In this document: piece by piece, positions 48,588-58,849 of the stretch
Numbering within the stretch: position 1 is the first letter of the stretch
Layout of the letters: the number at the start of each line of letters is the position of its first letter
Assembly: GCA_013350335.1 (NCBI GenBank)
Contig: CM023533.1
Location: 28,006,869-28,070,868 of the forward strand
Reading direction: 5' to 3'
Source: Chimonanthus salicifolius
Lineage: Eukaryota > Streptophyta > Magnoliopsida > Laurales > Calycanthaceae
Length of the DNA: 64,000 nt
Made by a program: the position numbers and the translations under genes
Notes under the pieces: model-generated
Told to the model about the DNA's origin: nothing
Database searches by the model: none
The model's input: the letters and a program-made list of their open reading frames with translations, nothing else

Positions 48588-48690
48588 GGTCAGGCATACA
48601 ACTTGTCAGGGATCACAAGCCGGAACTAGAGGTTAACCAACTCATTGTTGCAAATGCCGGTGATTCTCGCTGTGTACTCTCAAGGAAGGA
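48588..48690 (+). pseudogene. captured PP2C fragments, order swapped
   Basis: Two plant protein phosphatase 2C segments abut. The first reads GQAYNLS then RDHKPELEV, with one base missing between them. The second, directly after, reads NQLIVANAGDSRCVLSRK. In PP2C proteins ANAGDSR comes before LSRDHKP, so the two pieces are in the reverse of their normal order, as in a circular permutation. The second block keeps the metal-site neighbourhood GDSR. No intact phosphatase can be coded. The donor gene is not in the window. Confidence 0.8.
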
Positions 48691-48757
48691 AAATTGGTGG
48701 TCTGGAGGACCACCACTGCAAGTGCACCCGCGGGACCACTATTTCAAGAGCATCCGT

Positions 48758-48862
48758 GAGTCCACTCGGTTGTGAAGAACCACCGTTTTCGGTGCACCCG
48801 AGGGGCTAAGCGAGTCCACTCGGTTGTGAAGAACCACCGTTTTCGGTGCACCCGAGGGACTA
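48758..48862. repeat. 54-bp tandem repeat inside LTR element
   Basis: GAGTCCACTCGGTTGTGAAG followed by AACCACCGTTTTCGGTGC and ACCCGAGG occurs at 48758 and 48812. A diverged third relative (ggaccaccactgcaagtgca) precedes it. Confidence 0.85.
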
Positions 48863-49619
48863 CGGATTGGGACAGTTCTGCAGGACTACTGTACTGCGTA
48901 GTTGGTGATCCGCAGGTTTACAGTTTCGAATTATCCCGCAGGACCGCAGATTCAGGTACTCCTTCAGCCGGGAAAAATCAACGGTCAGAATTGTTTTGAA
49001 ATTTCTGGAGTCATCGGGACTCGGAATTGAGATCCGTCTTCGCCTATGTGATCGTAGTGAAGAGATCTATGCGGTGACCGGTGTGGATTTTGAAAAGGAG
49101 GAAGAATCAGGGAGTGGTCAATGGCGGTGCGTGGGATCACATCAAGGAAACACGGCAAGATGTAGTCGTGAGAGGGTTGCTGCATTGTGAAGGACCTTGG
49201 ACTTTTTGACGGTACGCGTGGAGATGGCACATTCGCCATATGCGTAGAGAGGCCGAGGTGATTGCAGCTAACACATTAGTGTGTGCAGGAACACACTATG
49301 AAGGAAACGCAACCTCACATTCGTGAAGCACGTCGGGATGTGCTCGTAGAACATAGGAAGCGGAGTTGCAGATGCAACATAGGGTCTTGAACGGCCAAGA
49401 TCGAGGTGGAGCCCGATTGGGCTATACAGTCTTACTCAAGACTGGTGGATTATCCTAAGGTATGGGATGCGCATCTCATACAGAGATGTAGAGGATTACA
49501 GCTGCAGGTGGAGCATGGCCGGGAGTGGTTAGTGTGCACAGAGGTGCATAGTTGCAGTGGAGGACGATGTCACAGTTGTCTCTGGAGGAGAATCAGTGGA
49601 TTTTCGCCAAGGTGGAGAT

Positions 49620-50038
49620 TGTTGGAACTTGTGGCTCAATTCTACTGAAATTAGGAGTCTAGTTACATGGGACTCCTAATTACATAGGACTCCTAATTAA
49701 ATGGGATTCCTAATTACATTAGGACACTGCAATACTGCTATGTATTAAGGATGTGGGTTTCATGGAAACCCTGCCGTTCGGCCGAGTGCCTTCCGAGGCC
49801 AGAAGGGGCCTCTTGCAGCAAAGGTGTAGTGAGGGAGATAGAGAGAGAGGGAAGATACCAAAAGAGATCTTGGGATCTAAATATTGTATCTATATTCTTT
49901 TTATCTATAATGAAATCTACACTCTCCCGTGGACGTAGGCTAAGATTGGGCCGAACCACGTATATCCTGTGTTCTCTGTGTTTATGTGTGATTGAGTCTG
50001 TATTTTCTATATGTGGGTATTGGGTCTATTCCCTAACA
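49620..50038 (+). repeat. 3' LTR
   Basis: 419 bp, same ends as the 5' LTR, with one additional 17-bp unit near 49672-49688. It is preceded by the purine-rich tract at 49609-49618. Confidence 0.9.
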
Positions 50039-50401
50039 AGGGCCATAATTTATTGAAAGGAAAGTCTAGTAGAGAATCTTATTACTAAAGTCTAACCATT
50101 CTAAAACATTTGATGGGAAGAAAGGGTTGGGTGCTTCTCACTCATATATTATTTTAAAGTTCAGAGTAATGATTTTGATGATAACGGTAAGTAACACCCG
50201 TGGTAGTATCAATTTTCAATTATATTTACTATTGATCTACGATGAAAAAAATTTAAATTCAAATTTAAAGTATATACGATTGCCAATTTGGTATTGCGGA
50301 CCACATTTGATTATTTTATTTAATTATATTCATCATATATATTCAAATATAAATATTTAGTTCTAAAAATATATTTTATTTTTTATAACATAAAGTAAAA
50401 A
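50039..50401. repeat. duplicated PILS 3' flank, right of LTR element
   Basis: From about 50200 this matches 23555-23745 downstream of PILS copy 2, e.g. atttagttctaaaaatatat. It continues the flank duplicate interrupted by the LTR element. Confidence 0.65.
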
Positions 50402-51220
50402 GATAACAAGTATCAACAGAAGAGTTACAGATGTCAAAGGAATTGGAATATGAATGTCCAGTCCAGCCTCCACTGAACACAAGAAAATGAAATTCCGAAG
50501 GTGTTTCTCCTGCTTATCATTTTACTTTTCATACTTCAAATCAGGGGTCAAAATATCGCCATAACCGATATATCGGCCGATATGCATATTGGCCGAGAAA
50601 ATTCTCTCTTCCGATATCGGCATTTTCTCTCTCCTTCAATATCAGAACCATGAAAAAACCTCAAAAAACCGTGACAAAACCACAAAAAACCGTTAAAAAC
50701 CGCCAAAAACCGTGAAAACAGTAAACCCTGAACAGTTAAAAACCGTTAAAAACCGCCAAGAACCGTGTAAAAACCGTATCGGTGTTTTAAAAAAAAAAAA
50801 ATTTAAATACCGATATTTATGAATATCGGCCGATATTTGGACCGATATTTCGGACCGAATATCGGCCATATCGGCCGATAATACTACAGTACGGCTGATA
50901 CTTATCGTATCAGCCGATATTGATCGGTTTGAAAACACCGATATATATCGGCCGATACGATATGTATCGGCCGATATTTGCACCTTAGCTTCAAATTTCG
51001 CTTGAATGCCATGTAAGAATTTCATAGCTTCAATCAATGGAGTGTAAGTTGTGCATATTTCAATCCCCTTCAGCATCTGAATCTTGGATCCTCTGTTCAG
51101 GTGCCAACCTCAGTTAGGATCAAACAAATCTTAAACAAGATTCCAGGAAAAGAAAGCTTGAACAAGGAATTTACACCTTCAATAATTGGAGCGATTTGTA
51201 CACTAAACATTAATACAACT
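50402..51220 (+). pseudogene. PILS exon 5-6 fragment split by a MITE
   Basis: 50404-50501 matches the 3' end of exon 5 of PILS copy 2 (acaagtatcaacagaagagt, 21046-21139) with a frame-changing indel near ACACAAGAAAATG. After the MITE insertion, the intron and exon 6 follow: acceptor TCTGTTCAG at 51100, exon 51101-51193 reading VRIKQILNKIPGKESLNKEF. The exon 6 donor is lost (GCGATTTG here, GCGGTTTG in copy 2). No other exons accompany it. Non-functional. Confidence 0.85.
50542..50988 (+). mobile_element. hAT MITE rich in ATCGGCCGATA motifs
   Basis: A 447-bp element starts CAGGGGTCAAAATATCG and ends CGATATTTGCACCTTAG. A perfect 8-bp duplication CTTCAAAT lies at 50534-50541 and 50989-50996. The subterminal regions are dense in TATCGGCCGATA palindromes. 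The centre has AAAAACCGTxAAAAACC repeats. No coding. The uninterrupted site survives in intron 5 of PILS copy 2 near 21175. Remnants of the same family lie at 16380-16847. Confidence 0.85.
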
Positions 51221-51733
51221 CTCATATTTAAAATGGATTCAGTTAGCCTGAAGTTTTGGTTACACCCTAACCCTACCAAATGGCCAGTTGCAGACCATTC
51301 CAATGGAACTGATGAACTCAACCAGACTCAACCATCCTCCATTTCAAATTCATGTATTTGGTTAATACTCCAAATAAAAAGTCGCATGAGAACTGAGGCA
51401 TGAATTCATTTTTCTAAACAGCTTATAAAGTAAAATTAATAATCAATAATATGACAGATGTAAGAAAACAACTGGCATACCAAACAAAAGATTCAATGAA
51501 CTGAGCAGTCAAAGCCTTCAAATTATGTGATGCATCATAATCTCAATCTCAATTCTCAATGTTAATTAGAGGATATATGGTTGGAGCAACATTCATGCTC
51601 CATTGTAAGGACCCTTATCTACCTTCTAAAGTAAAGATCCTTTCTAAAACTCAAAATTTTATCCCTGGATGAGGAAGGAAAGATCTTGAAATCAAAACTT
51701 CCTGCTCATCAAAATAAAAAACTGAAATGACAC
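51221..51733. other. 3' flank of the p32 gene
   Basis: Between the PILS fragment and the p32 stop codon. Probably contains the 3' untranslated region of the minus-strand gene; no other feature is visible. Confidence 0.35.
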
Positions 51734-54700
51734 TCAGGCAGAAACAAAATCCTTCATGTTCTTCAACCACATCAAGTACTCCCTGTTATCCTTGTTAACC
51801 ATGTACTCTTGCAATGACTTCGCCAGAGGGCTGGTGATGCCTCTCACTTCCAAATACTGGTAAAAAACTTTCTGCAAGTTCTCATCCAAATCCCTGAAAG
51901 CCAAAACAAATCAAGAGTCATTTTAGTCCATTCATCCCTTAATCTCGTAGGTCTGTATAAACACCATTTTGTTTGCTTATTTCAATGTGTAGTGATACAA
52001 CCATAACATTTTTCAATTGATGACCCAAACTCATTTCTTTAGATGTGATAACCTAGAACCAGCTTCCTTATAATGAAATGGAATATTTTTAGTAATAGAA
52101 TACATAAAAGTATAGAACCCATTTTATCTCAATTAAATGACCATATGAAAACCCTTCTGTTGCATTGATAGTTTTTTTTTAAGACTAAGGTATCTAGGTC
52201 TCTCAGAGCACCTCACTATTTCTTGGGGCATGTGCAAACCTCCCTAATCCACACACACCGGGTAACACTATGGAGAGTGGCTTGTTGTATTGATAATTAT
52301 TGCGGTGCTAAATCAACATCAAACTTCTTCTACAAGCAACATGATGGTGATCCAAAAACCGTAACGGTGAATGGATGATACCCAAAAAATCTCTGACCGG
52401 TAAACACCTAAGTCCAATCATTGGCCTCCAAATGGAAAAAACAAGGTACACATTGATCTACATCCAGAACACATTTACAGAAGGAAAAATAAATTAAAGC
52501 TGACCTAAGTGCAGATTCAAGGATGGACTTATTTAATTCTATTAACACAAAGAAAAATCCTTTACCACATTTGCCCATGTTGTGTGGGGAAAAAAATGGC
52601 CATCCATCTAAAGGTATTCAAAGAAGAATTTGACATAACTAAAGGAAGAAACCGAAAATCTAATTCTTCAATGAGCCATTTGTTTCTTCTTTCAATATTG
52701 TTTACTTCATCTAGCTACCCATAGTAGTAAAGGCACGAGGTGCAATCCAGGTGCAACTATTTATTATTATTTTTCCGTAACAAGGGGTATCCCTAAATAA
52801 TTTACCCAACAAGACTAATCCCCCCCGAGCTCGCACCGCATAGCCCACACAGCCCACCTGAATAAGTCGGCGGAAGCCAGGGATCGAAGGCAAGACGTGA
52901 GGAGTAAACCCATGCCTGCCTTGACCACTGAGCTACACGCCAAAAAAAAAATGTATAAATTGACGGATTTATGTCCTCATTGATTTTAACAACATAAAAT
53001 ACTATCAATCCAAAGTAGCAAAATATATCGGCATTGAGGAGCCTGAGCTTCCAAGAACATTACATAAGCATGTATTATACACAACATAAGTATATTATCT
53101 AATAATTAGAATTTTTATTAAATATTACTACCAAATACTTCATGTCAATTATAATATTTACTAGCAATTAAAAAATTATAGTATTTACAAGCTATGAAAA
53201 CTCAAAAAATGCTTATTAGATGGAAAAAAATTCTAAAAAATACTAGGTGAGGGCCTAGGTGCAAAATGGGATGGGAAGGCGCAAATGTGTCTAGAGCTTA
53301 GGCACAACTAAGGCATACCTTTGACTACTAATACCAATCTACCGACTTCAAACAAATAAGAAAAATGAACGAGGGTACAACGAGGGTACTTACGAAAATT
53401 CAGGCCCTTCATAAGCAAGATCTTCTGAAACATCTACGCTCTTCAATAGCATGCTATCAATCACGATTTCATCAGGGTATGCAGTGCAACAAATTTCCAG
53501 TTTCTGTCCTACTTTATCAATGGACACAATCAGAGAAACATGGGACTGAGGGTGTTCTGATTGCTGGTCATCTTCATCCTCACTTTTAGTGTCATCGTTT
53601 TCTTCTTCTTCCTCCTCAAGTTCTGGCATGTGAACTAGAACTTCAATGCTTTCACCATCAAACTTTCGTTTTAAGGTGATGGCTTGTTCTCCAGGATTAT
53701 CAACAATCTCAAATGGTGACAAATCAGGCAAACCCTACAAAAAGGGTTAGACAAATATGTGATCCCAGGATCTTCAAGCCAAAGTAACTCTCAAATTGAA
53801 TCTAAGTTACCCATATATATGATAATTTATATTGCATTTGCAATGACAATAGAAGCTAATTTGTGGAAGGAAAATGAAGTTGCTAATTATGAAAAGAGAT
53901 ATGACGCAGTATTTAATCACATGCACAAACAAGAATCCTTTCACACCCAACACTGATGAAATGAAACCCACAAATTGACTCCCCACCCCAATGTGTCCAT
54001 ATGCATCAAAATAACAATAACACTGATGAAGATGACAACAAAAAATAATATAAGTATTGACATAAGCACATCCAAACTTCATCTAATTTCAAGCAATATC
54101 CAATGTTGGATTAAATGACAGCTACTTACACCTATGCATAGTTTGGTTGTTATGACATTAGATATCATTCACATCTCTCGAAATTACTTTACTAAAATAT
54201 GTCTAGCATAGTAGATTTGTACTCAACTGCTACCCACAATAAGATTCTTTCTAGGAATAGAATTTACGATGATACCTCTCAATTGCATCCAGTTTCATGA
54301 TTGGTGGTAGCCACCAGGTGGGTCCCAAGTATTAGGCACACAATATAATGCAGGTGGCCCAATATACAGTTAATCAAATTTGAAAATGCACTCCATCCAT
54401 TTTTTGCACTTGAAAGCCTACATACCTATTCTAAGTTTTCAGCATTTCTCCTTTATGTTTAGAGAAATGATAAGGTATCACTATCAGCAGTGTACTGATG
54501 GCAGTATTTGGAGCATGTCTGATCCATCTTGGGTTATTCCAAAAATGCCAGATTGACCCTCTGAAAAAAACACAAACCCACCATTCTGCCAACATACAAG
54601 CAGCACTATTGGACCAAAGAGATGATAGAGGCATTCTTAGGTCCAATAGACTGAGAAAGATTACACTTCAATCCATGTAATAGGTGAGACCCAAAGTCAG

Positions 54701-57700
54701 ACAAGATTAGAGATCTGCCAGTTAAGGGCTGATAGATTGCTAAAGAGAGAATGCATCTTCAGGAAGGTAGAACAATAAGAATCAAGTGGGTGGCCAGTTT
54801 GCTCACATTTTGTTCCTGGAATTGAGGTTATGTTCGAGACCCAAAGTCAGAAAAGATTAGAGGTCTGCCAGTTAAGGGTTGATAGATTGCTATAGAGAGA
54901 ATGCATCTTCAGGAGGATAAAACAATTAAGAATCAAGTGGGGTGGCTAGTTTGCTCACATTTTGTTTCTGGAATTGAGGTCATGTTTTTGTTTCCTTTTT
55001 GGGATGTAATGCATTTGTTTGTTTTATTTTCCTGGGTTTTTTCCCACTCAACCATAAAACACTAAACTTTCAAAAAATAAATAAAACTTCGACCTGGGAT
55101 TATTGGTTAGATACTTATTGAAGGAAGAAAAGTAGGCAACACTAAACCCTTTCTGAAAGGTACAGGTATTGGAATCTGAAAAAGGTACAAATGGCGGTTT
55201 CAACCAATTAGCCAGCCTCGAAATAAATTACATATTTCTCTTCAAAACAAAGTAAATTTTAAAAAATAATCCAACAAAAAAATACAAAACAAACTAGACA
55301 GTCAACTAATAGACATTTTTGAAGGTAACTAATAGACATTTTCATAATCAAGTTCTAAAGGAAGAAAATGTTTGACATCATTTTGTCATCTTTAAAACCA
55401 TGTAAAAGAGGACAAGAGAATCCATGAAGAATCATATAGAGACATACTTAAAGTCATGTAAACATCACATATTTCAAAAAATGCATGCAGCATAAGCTGT
55501 CGTCAATTGACATTGACAACAATACCTAATGGGTCCTCTTATGTATATTCTAGAATTTACACCATCGTAATCTAATGCATCTCCCAGCTTTCTCAAAAAG
55601 AAAATGTATCTACAAGATCTGAATCACTTTAAAATATCACCACAATTCCCTAAAAGGTGATAGTGCTCTAATGGTTAGATTGGAATTGCACCAAATAAGA
55701 AAATCTTAAATATTAAAAGTGCATGTGTAATAGGGATAAAGCAAAAATGATAAGAAGCCTGAAGAATGAAATGAAACAAAACATGCATACAATCAGGGTC
55801 AGGAATCTGAGCCCGCCTCAGGAAGTGAGTCCTAAGTTCGATTCTCACTCCACCCCAAATGGTCACTCGTAGAGTTACCCGGTGTATGTGTAGGGTGTGG
55901 CTTGCACATGCCCCGAGGATTAGTCAAATGCTCTAAGAGGCCTAGGGAGTGGCTTGCACATGCCCCGAGGATTAGTCAAGTGCTTTAAGAGGCTTTGACA
56001 CCTTGGTTATAGAAAAGCAAGACGTGCATAATCATTTTGAAATGGCTTTTCTTATGGAAAATCTAACATGTAATAAGTGAAAACTAGAAACAAAAAATGT
56101 AATACATTTTATTGAGACCAAAAGAATAGTCAATTTGCAAGGATTGTGAGTCATTCTAGTAGAAATCAACAACACAATAATTATGATAACAGCAAAAGCT
56201 TTTGAGGCTAAAAAGAAGCATATAAAATAGTAGAAAAAGAAATAGAATATTTGGGAGAGTAACTTCAACTGATTAAGAGCACAAAAGATTAGTATGTAAT
56301 ATAATTTATGTCACATAGTAATAATAGATTCCAATACTAGGATGCAACCGGAAGGAAAACTTTCTTCCAATACTCCATATGCAATTAGCCAGGTACACAA
56401 AGTGGGGGAAAGTAAGCTGTTTTTTTTTAAAAAGCAAAGTACGCATTATGTGGTTATCGATATTGTTTATGCTAAAGCGCATTTCCGAAAGAGTTTGTTA
56501 GACCAACATTTTTTTTATGATCACGGTGTAAAGGCCTCTTAGAGCACCCGATTAATTCTCAACACACGTGCAAGTCTCCCTATACATACAGATCAGGTAA
56601 CTCTATGGTATGGGAAGTGGCCCTTCGAGATGTAGTGGGAATTGAACTCAGGACTCCCGCTTCCTGAGGCGTGTTCCAGGCCATCACTCCAACTCTTTTG
56701 AGTTTTAGACCAACATTGTTATAGAGTCAAATGTTTGGCAACATGAAATGACAAAAAGATGAAATACATGAGCCGTATTTAGAGATCTTAAGCCTTGTTA
56801 CCCAAAAATGGGGGACTATATCTTGAAATGGAGAATGGAGCAACAAGGAAAGGTTTTTTTTTTTAAAAAAAAAGAATGCATGCGTAAATGGAAACCTGGC
56901 ATTGATCCAGTAAAAGATAAGATCAATGTGTCATTTAAGATGTTTTGTGCATGAATGTAGAAAACAAAAAAAAAAAAGTACCATTACGAACAATTTAAGT
57001 TTTAAAAGTTGAAGGAACTAGAAGAAATGTAGGGCCAATAAACAAGTTGGAAAAGAGTGAAAAATGGTATGCTATAGCAGACGTGATAAGAACGTTGATA
57101 TTGATAACATTGGGCAAAAATTAGAAATCAAAAGGTTGAACTAGAATAGATTTTTTTGAATGCGCTTCGACAACACTGATGATTAAGATGATGAAAATGG
57201 AGACGAACAATTATTGGATCAGTTCCATTCCCATTTTATAGCTGTTACGGGAAAGTGGCAATTGGTAGGTCTTCAGCATTAGGTTCTACAAAGTATAGAA
57301 TTGGGGCCTGGGTTTGGCTCAAGATGCTAAAACTGCTTTTTTTATAAGTCATGCTAGCATAATGACAATATGAAACTGATAATACATTTTGAATGATACA
57401 CAACAAATTGGTGAGGGCCATAAATTCTTTAGAGGGGGGGGGGGGAGAAAGGTCTTGTGAATAGTTCTCCCAAAAATTCAACAATTTTATTGCCATTGGT
57501 AATTGTTAGCATCCAATCTAAGGTGATCAAATAGACATTCAAGATTAAAAGAAAACGTCAAAGTTCATGATAGCATCCATTGATCGGGTTGGCAAGCAAT
57601 GTCCAACGAAACTAGCATAGTGACAATCCAAGGAACAATCCCCACCAACATGCTATGTGTCCTAATCAAACATAGCCATCAGTTGGGTTTATGGTTTAAG

Positions 57701-58482
57701 GTTCAGATCCAGAGGTTTATTCTCCTATACTCTGCTGCATGTTGGTACTTCATAATTTACAGGTCAGAAGCCAGGATACAGGGGGACTTCAGTAGGTCAT
57801 TTTCATTGATTGAGAGAGAGATGAATTAGTAGGCATCCCGTTAAACATCTTATCATATCAAAATATTTGTTTTATTTCCGTTTGAGAGCAAAAGTAAAAC
57901 AAGGAAAGGGAACAAATGATATTGACAATGATGAAATAAATGATTTCAGCAACTCAACTTAGGTTCTAATTGACAAGTTCAGAAATTATATAGTAATCGT
58001 TTCATGCTAAATATAAGATTTACTTCCGTTTTATTAGAGGGGACAAATGAAATTGAGAAGGGTGAACTAAAATGATCTTAGCAACCCAACTTAGGTTCAA
58101 AGTCAACAAGCTCAGAAATAAAATGGCAAAGGTTTCGTGCTTTTACTGTATGTGAGACATTGATGCACATCGTCGGAGTTAGAGATACCTGATCGAGATC
58201 ATCCGAGTCTTCAGCACATTTGATTTCCGAGTCGAGGACTCGTTTGAGGTTCTCATCGGCTCCGACCTTCTTCGGTGAAGAAGAAGCAAAGCGGACGGAA
58301 AGAAGTGAAGAGGGCTTTGTTGGGTTGAGATGAGCTCTCGTTTTCCAGAACAGAGATGAAGATGATGCCGGCGAAGAAGAAGAGGAAAAATAGGAGAGAG
58401 ATCGATTTTGTACGGATGACCGAGAAGCAATGCGAGATAGGCGATAGGACTTCCGAACGAGAAAAGACATGACAGAAGACAT
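51734..58482 (-). CDS. mitochondrial p32/MAM33 glycoprotein-family protein
   Basis: Three exons on the minus strand: 58482-58189, 53734-53394 and 51893-51734, with GT/AG borders, 795 nt in all and 264 residues. Residues 1-70 are Ser/Arg-rich (RIASRSSVQNRSLSYFSSSS), fitting a mitochondrial presequence. Then come LKRVLDSEIKCAE, the core FEIVDNPGEQAITLKRKF, an acidic loop (ELEEEEEENDD), VSLIVSIDK, CCTAYPDEIVIDSMLL, AYEGPEFSDLDENLQKVFY and the C-terminal YLMWLKNMKDFV. These are the landmarks of plant MAM33/p32 proteins, acidic trimeric matrix proteins linked to mitochondrial expression and oxidative phosphorylation. No lesions are visible. The first intron is 4.5 kb and the second 1.5 kb, both swollen by SINEs and duplications. 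The ATG at 58482 is chosen because the second Met (residue 5) leaves less presequence; either is possible. Confidence 0.9.
52165..52310 (-). mobile_element. tRNA-derived SINE (family B)
   Basis: In p32 intron 2. Reads ttttaagactaaggtatcta, GGGGCATGTGCAAACCTCCC, and CACACACACCGGGTAACACTA: the reverse-strand tail of the family. The tRNA-like head is missing. Confidence 0.55.
52776..52942 (-). mobile_element. tRNA-derived SINE (family C), well preserved
   Basis: On the minus strand this starts GGCGTGTAGCTCAGTGGTCA (A-box TAGCTCAGTGG) and continues to GCCTTCGATCCCTGG (B-box TTCGATCCC). A GC-rich body ends ccccttgttacgg and an A-rich tail (aaaaataataataaat). It lies in p32 intron 2 and is absent from the pseudogene duplicate near 44.5 kb. 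The best preserved SINE of the window. Confidence 0.8.
54685..54987. repeat. tandem duplication, 151-bp period, p32 intron 1
   Basis: GAGACCCAAAGTCAG starts at 54685 and 54836; the following bases, including GATAGATTGCTA and TTTGCTCACATTTTGTT, match with a few changes. Confidence 0.9.
55655..56010 (+). mobile_element. tRNA-derived SINE (family B), with head split and tail duplicated
   Basis: A tRNA-like start (GTGCTCTAATGGTTAGATTGG) is separated by about 100 AT-rich bases from the rest: GCCTCAGGAAGTGAGTCCTA, B-box GTTCGATTC, and the tail. The tail unit GTGGCTTGCACATGCCCCGA plus GGATTAGTCAA and TCTAAGAGGC is present twice in a row (about 55897 and 55951). It lies in p32 intron 1. Confidence 0.65.
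56515..56705 (-). mobile_element. tRNA-derived SINE (family B)
   Basis: A full-length-looking copy on the minus strand: GAGTTGGAGTGATGGCCTGG, GCCTCAGGAAGCGGGAGTCC, B-box GAGTTCAATTCCC, then CACTTCCCATACCATAGAGT and ACTTGCACGTGTG. It is the inverted counterpart of the copy at 55655 in the same intron. Confidence 0.7.
57424..57446. repeat. poly-G tract
   Basis: A run of about 13 consecutive G bases in p32 intron 1, in otherwise AT-rich DNA. Confidence 0.8.
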
Positions 58483-58650
58483 CTTCTTCTTCTTTCACAA
58501 CTACAATTTTGCAAAGGGTTTCGGGACGGTTTTGTTTTCCTTCTCTTCTTCTAAGGTTTCAAGTAGGGTTTTTGAAGCGTGAGGCAAACCTAGGCGCAAG
58601 GGTTTTGTGCGGTTGATTACCAAATTACCCTTTTAGAGATTTTTGTACTG
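58483..58650 (-). promoter_or_regulatory. 5' flank of the p32 gene
   Basis: A CT-rich stretch on the minus strand directly upstream of the start codon, duplicated upstream of the pseudogene at 45921-46060. It likely contains the 5' untranslated region. No clear TATA position can be chosen. Confidence 0.4.
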
Positions 58651-58700
58651 AAATAAATCAAATGTTAATTATGTGTTAATGTGCGTTAAAAAAAATTATT

Positions 58701-58843
58701 AGTTAAGGATGTCTCGTAAAGTCAGTCATTTTTAAATTTGAATTACTCTCATGTAACAAAGGATAATTTAAAAAAAAAAAAAAATTTAGTTAAGGATGTC
58801 TCGTAAAGTCAGTCATTTTTAAATTTAAATTACTCTCATGTAA
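58701..58843. repeat. direct duplication, 58 bp
   Basis: TAGTTAAGGATGTCTCGTAA followed by AGTCAGTCATTTTTAAATTT occurs at about 58701 and 58786. Confidence 0.85.
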
Positions 58844-58849
58844 ATTACT

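Larger units (their letters stand above)
46768..50038 (+). mobile_element. complete non-autonomous LTR retrotransposon
   Basis: A 3.27-kb element has two near-identical LTRs (46768-47169 and 49620-50038) and a perfect 5-bp target duplication AGGGC at 46763-46767 and 50039-50043. It has a tRNA-iMet-like primer-binding site starting TGGTATCA at 47171 and a purine tract AAGGTGGAGA at 49609-49618. The 2.45-kb interior is GC-rich, unlike the host DNA, and codes no gag, protease, integrase or reverse transcriptase. It must have been mobilised by another element's proteins. Instead it carries fragments of a PP2C phosphatase gene (48588-48690), a 54-bp tandem repeat and many CAGATCTG motifs. The orientation is set by the PBS. 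It inserted into duplicated PILS-flank DNA. Confidence 0.9.

Noticed and set aside
47283..48597. Several overlapping ORFs of 60-199 codons
   Set aside because: Caused by the GC-rich, stop-poor interior of the LTR element; only the PP2C-derived piece near 48588-48690 is recognisable protein.
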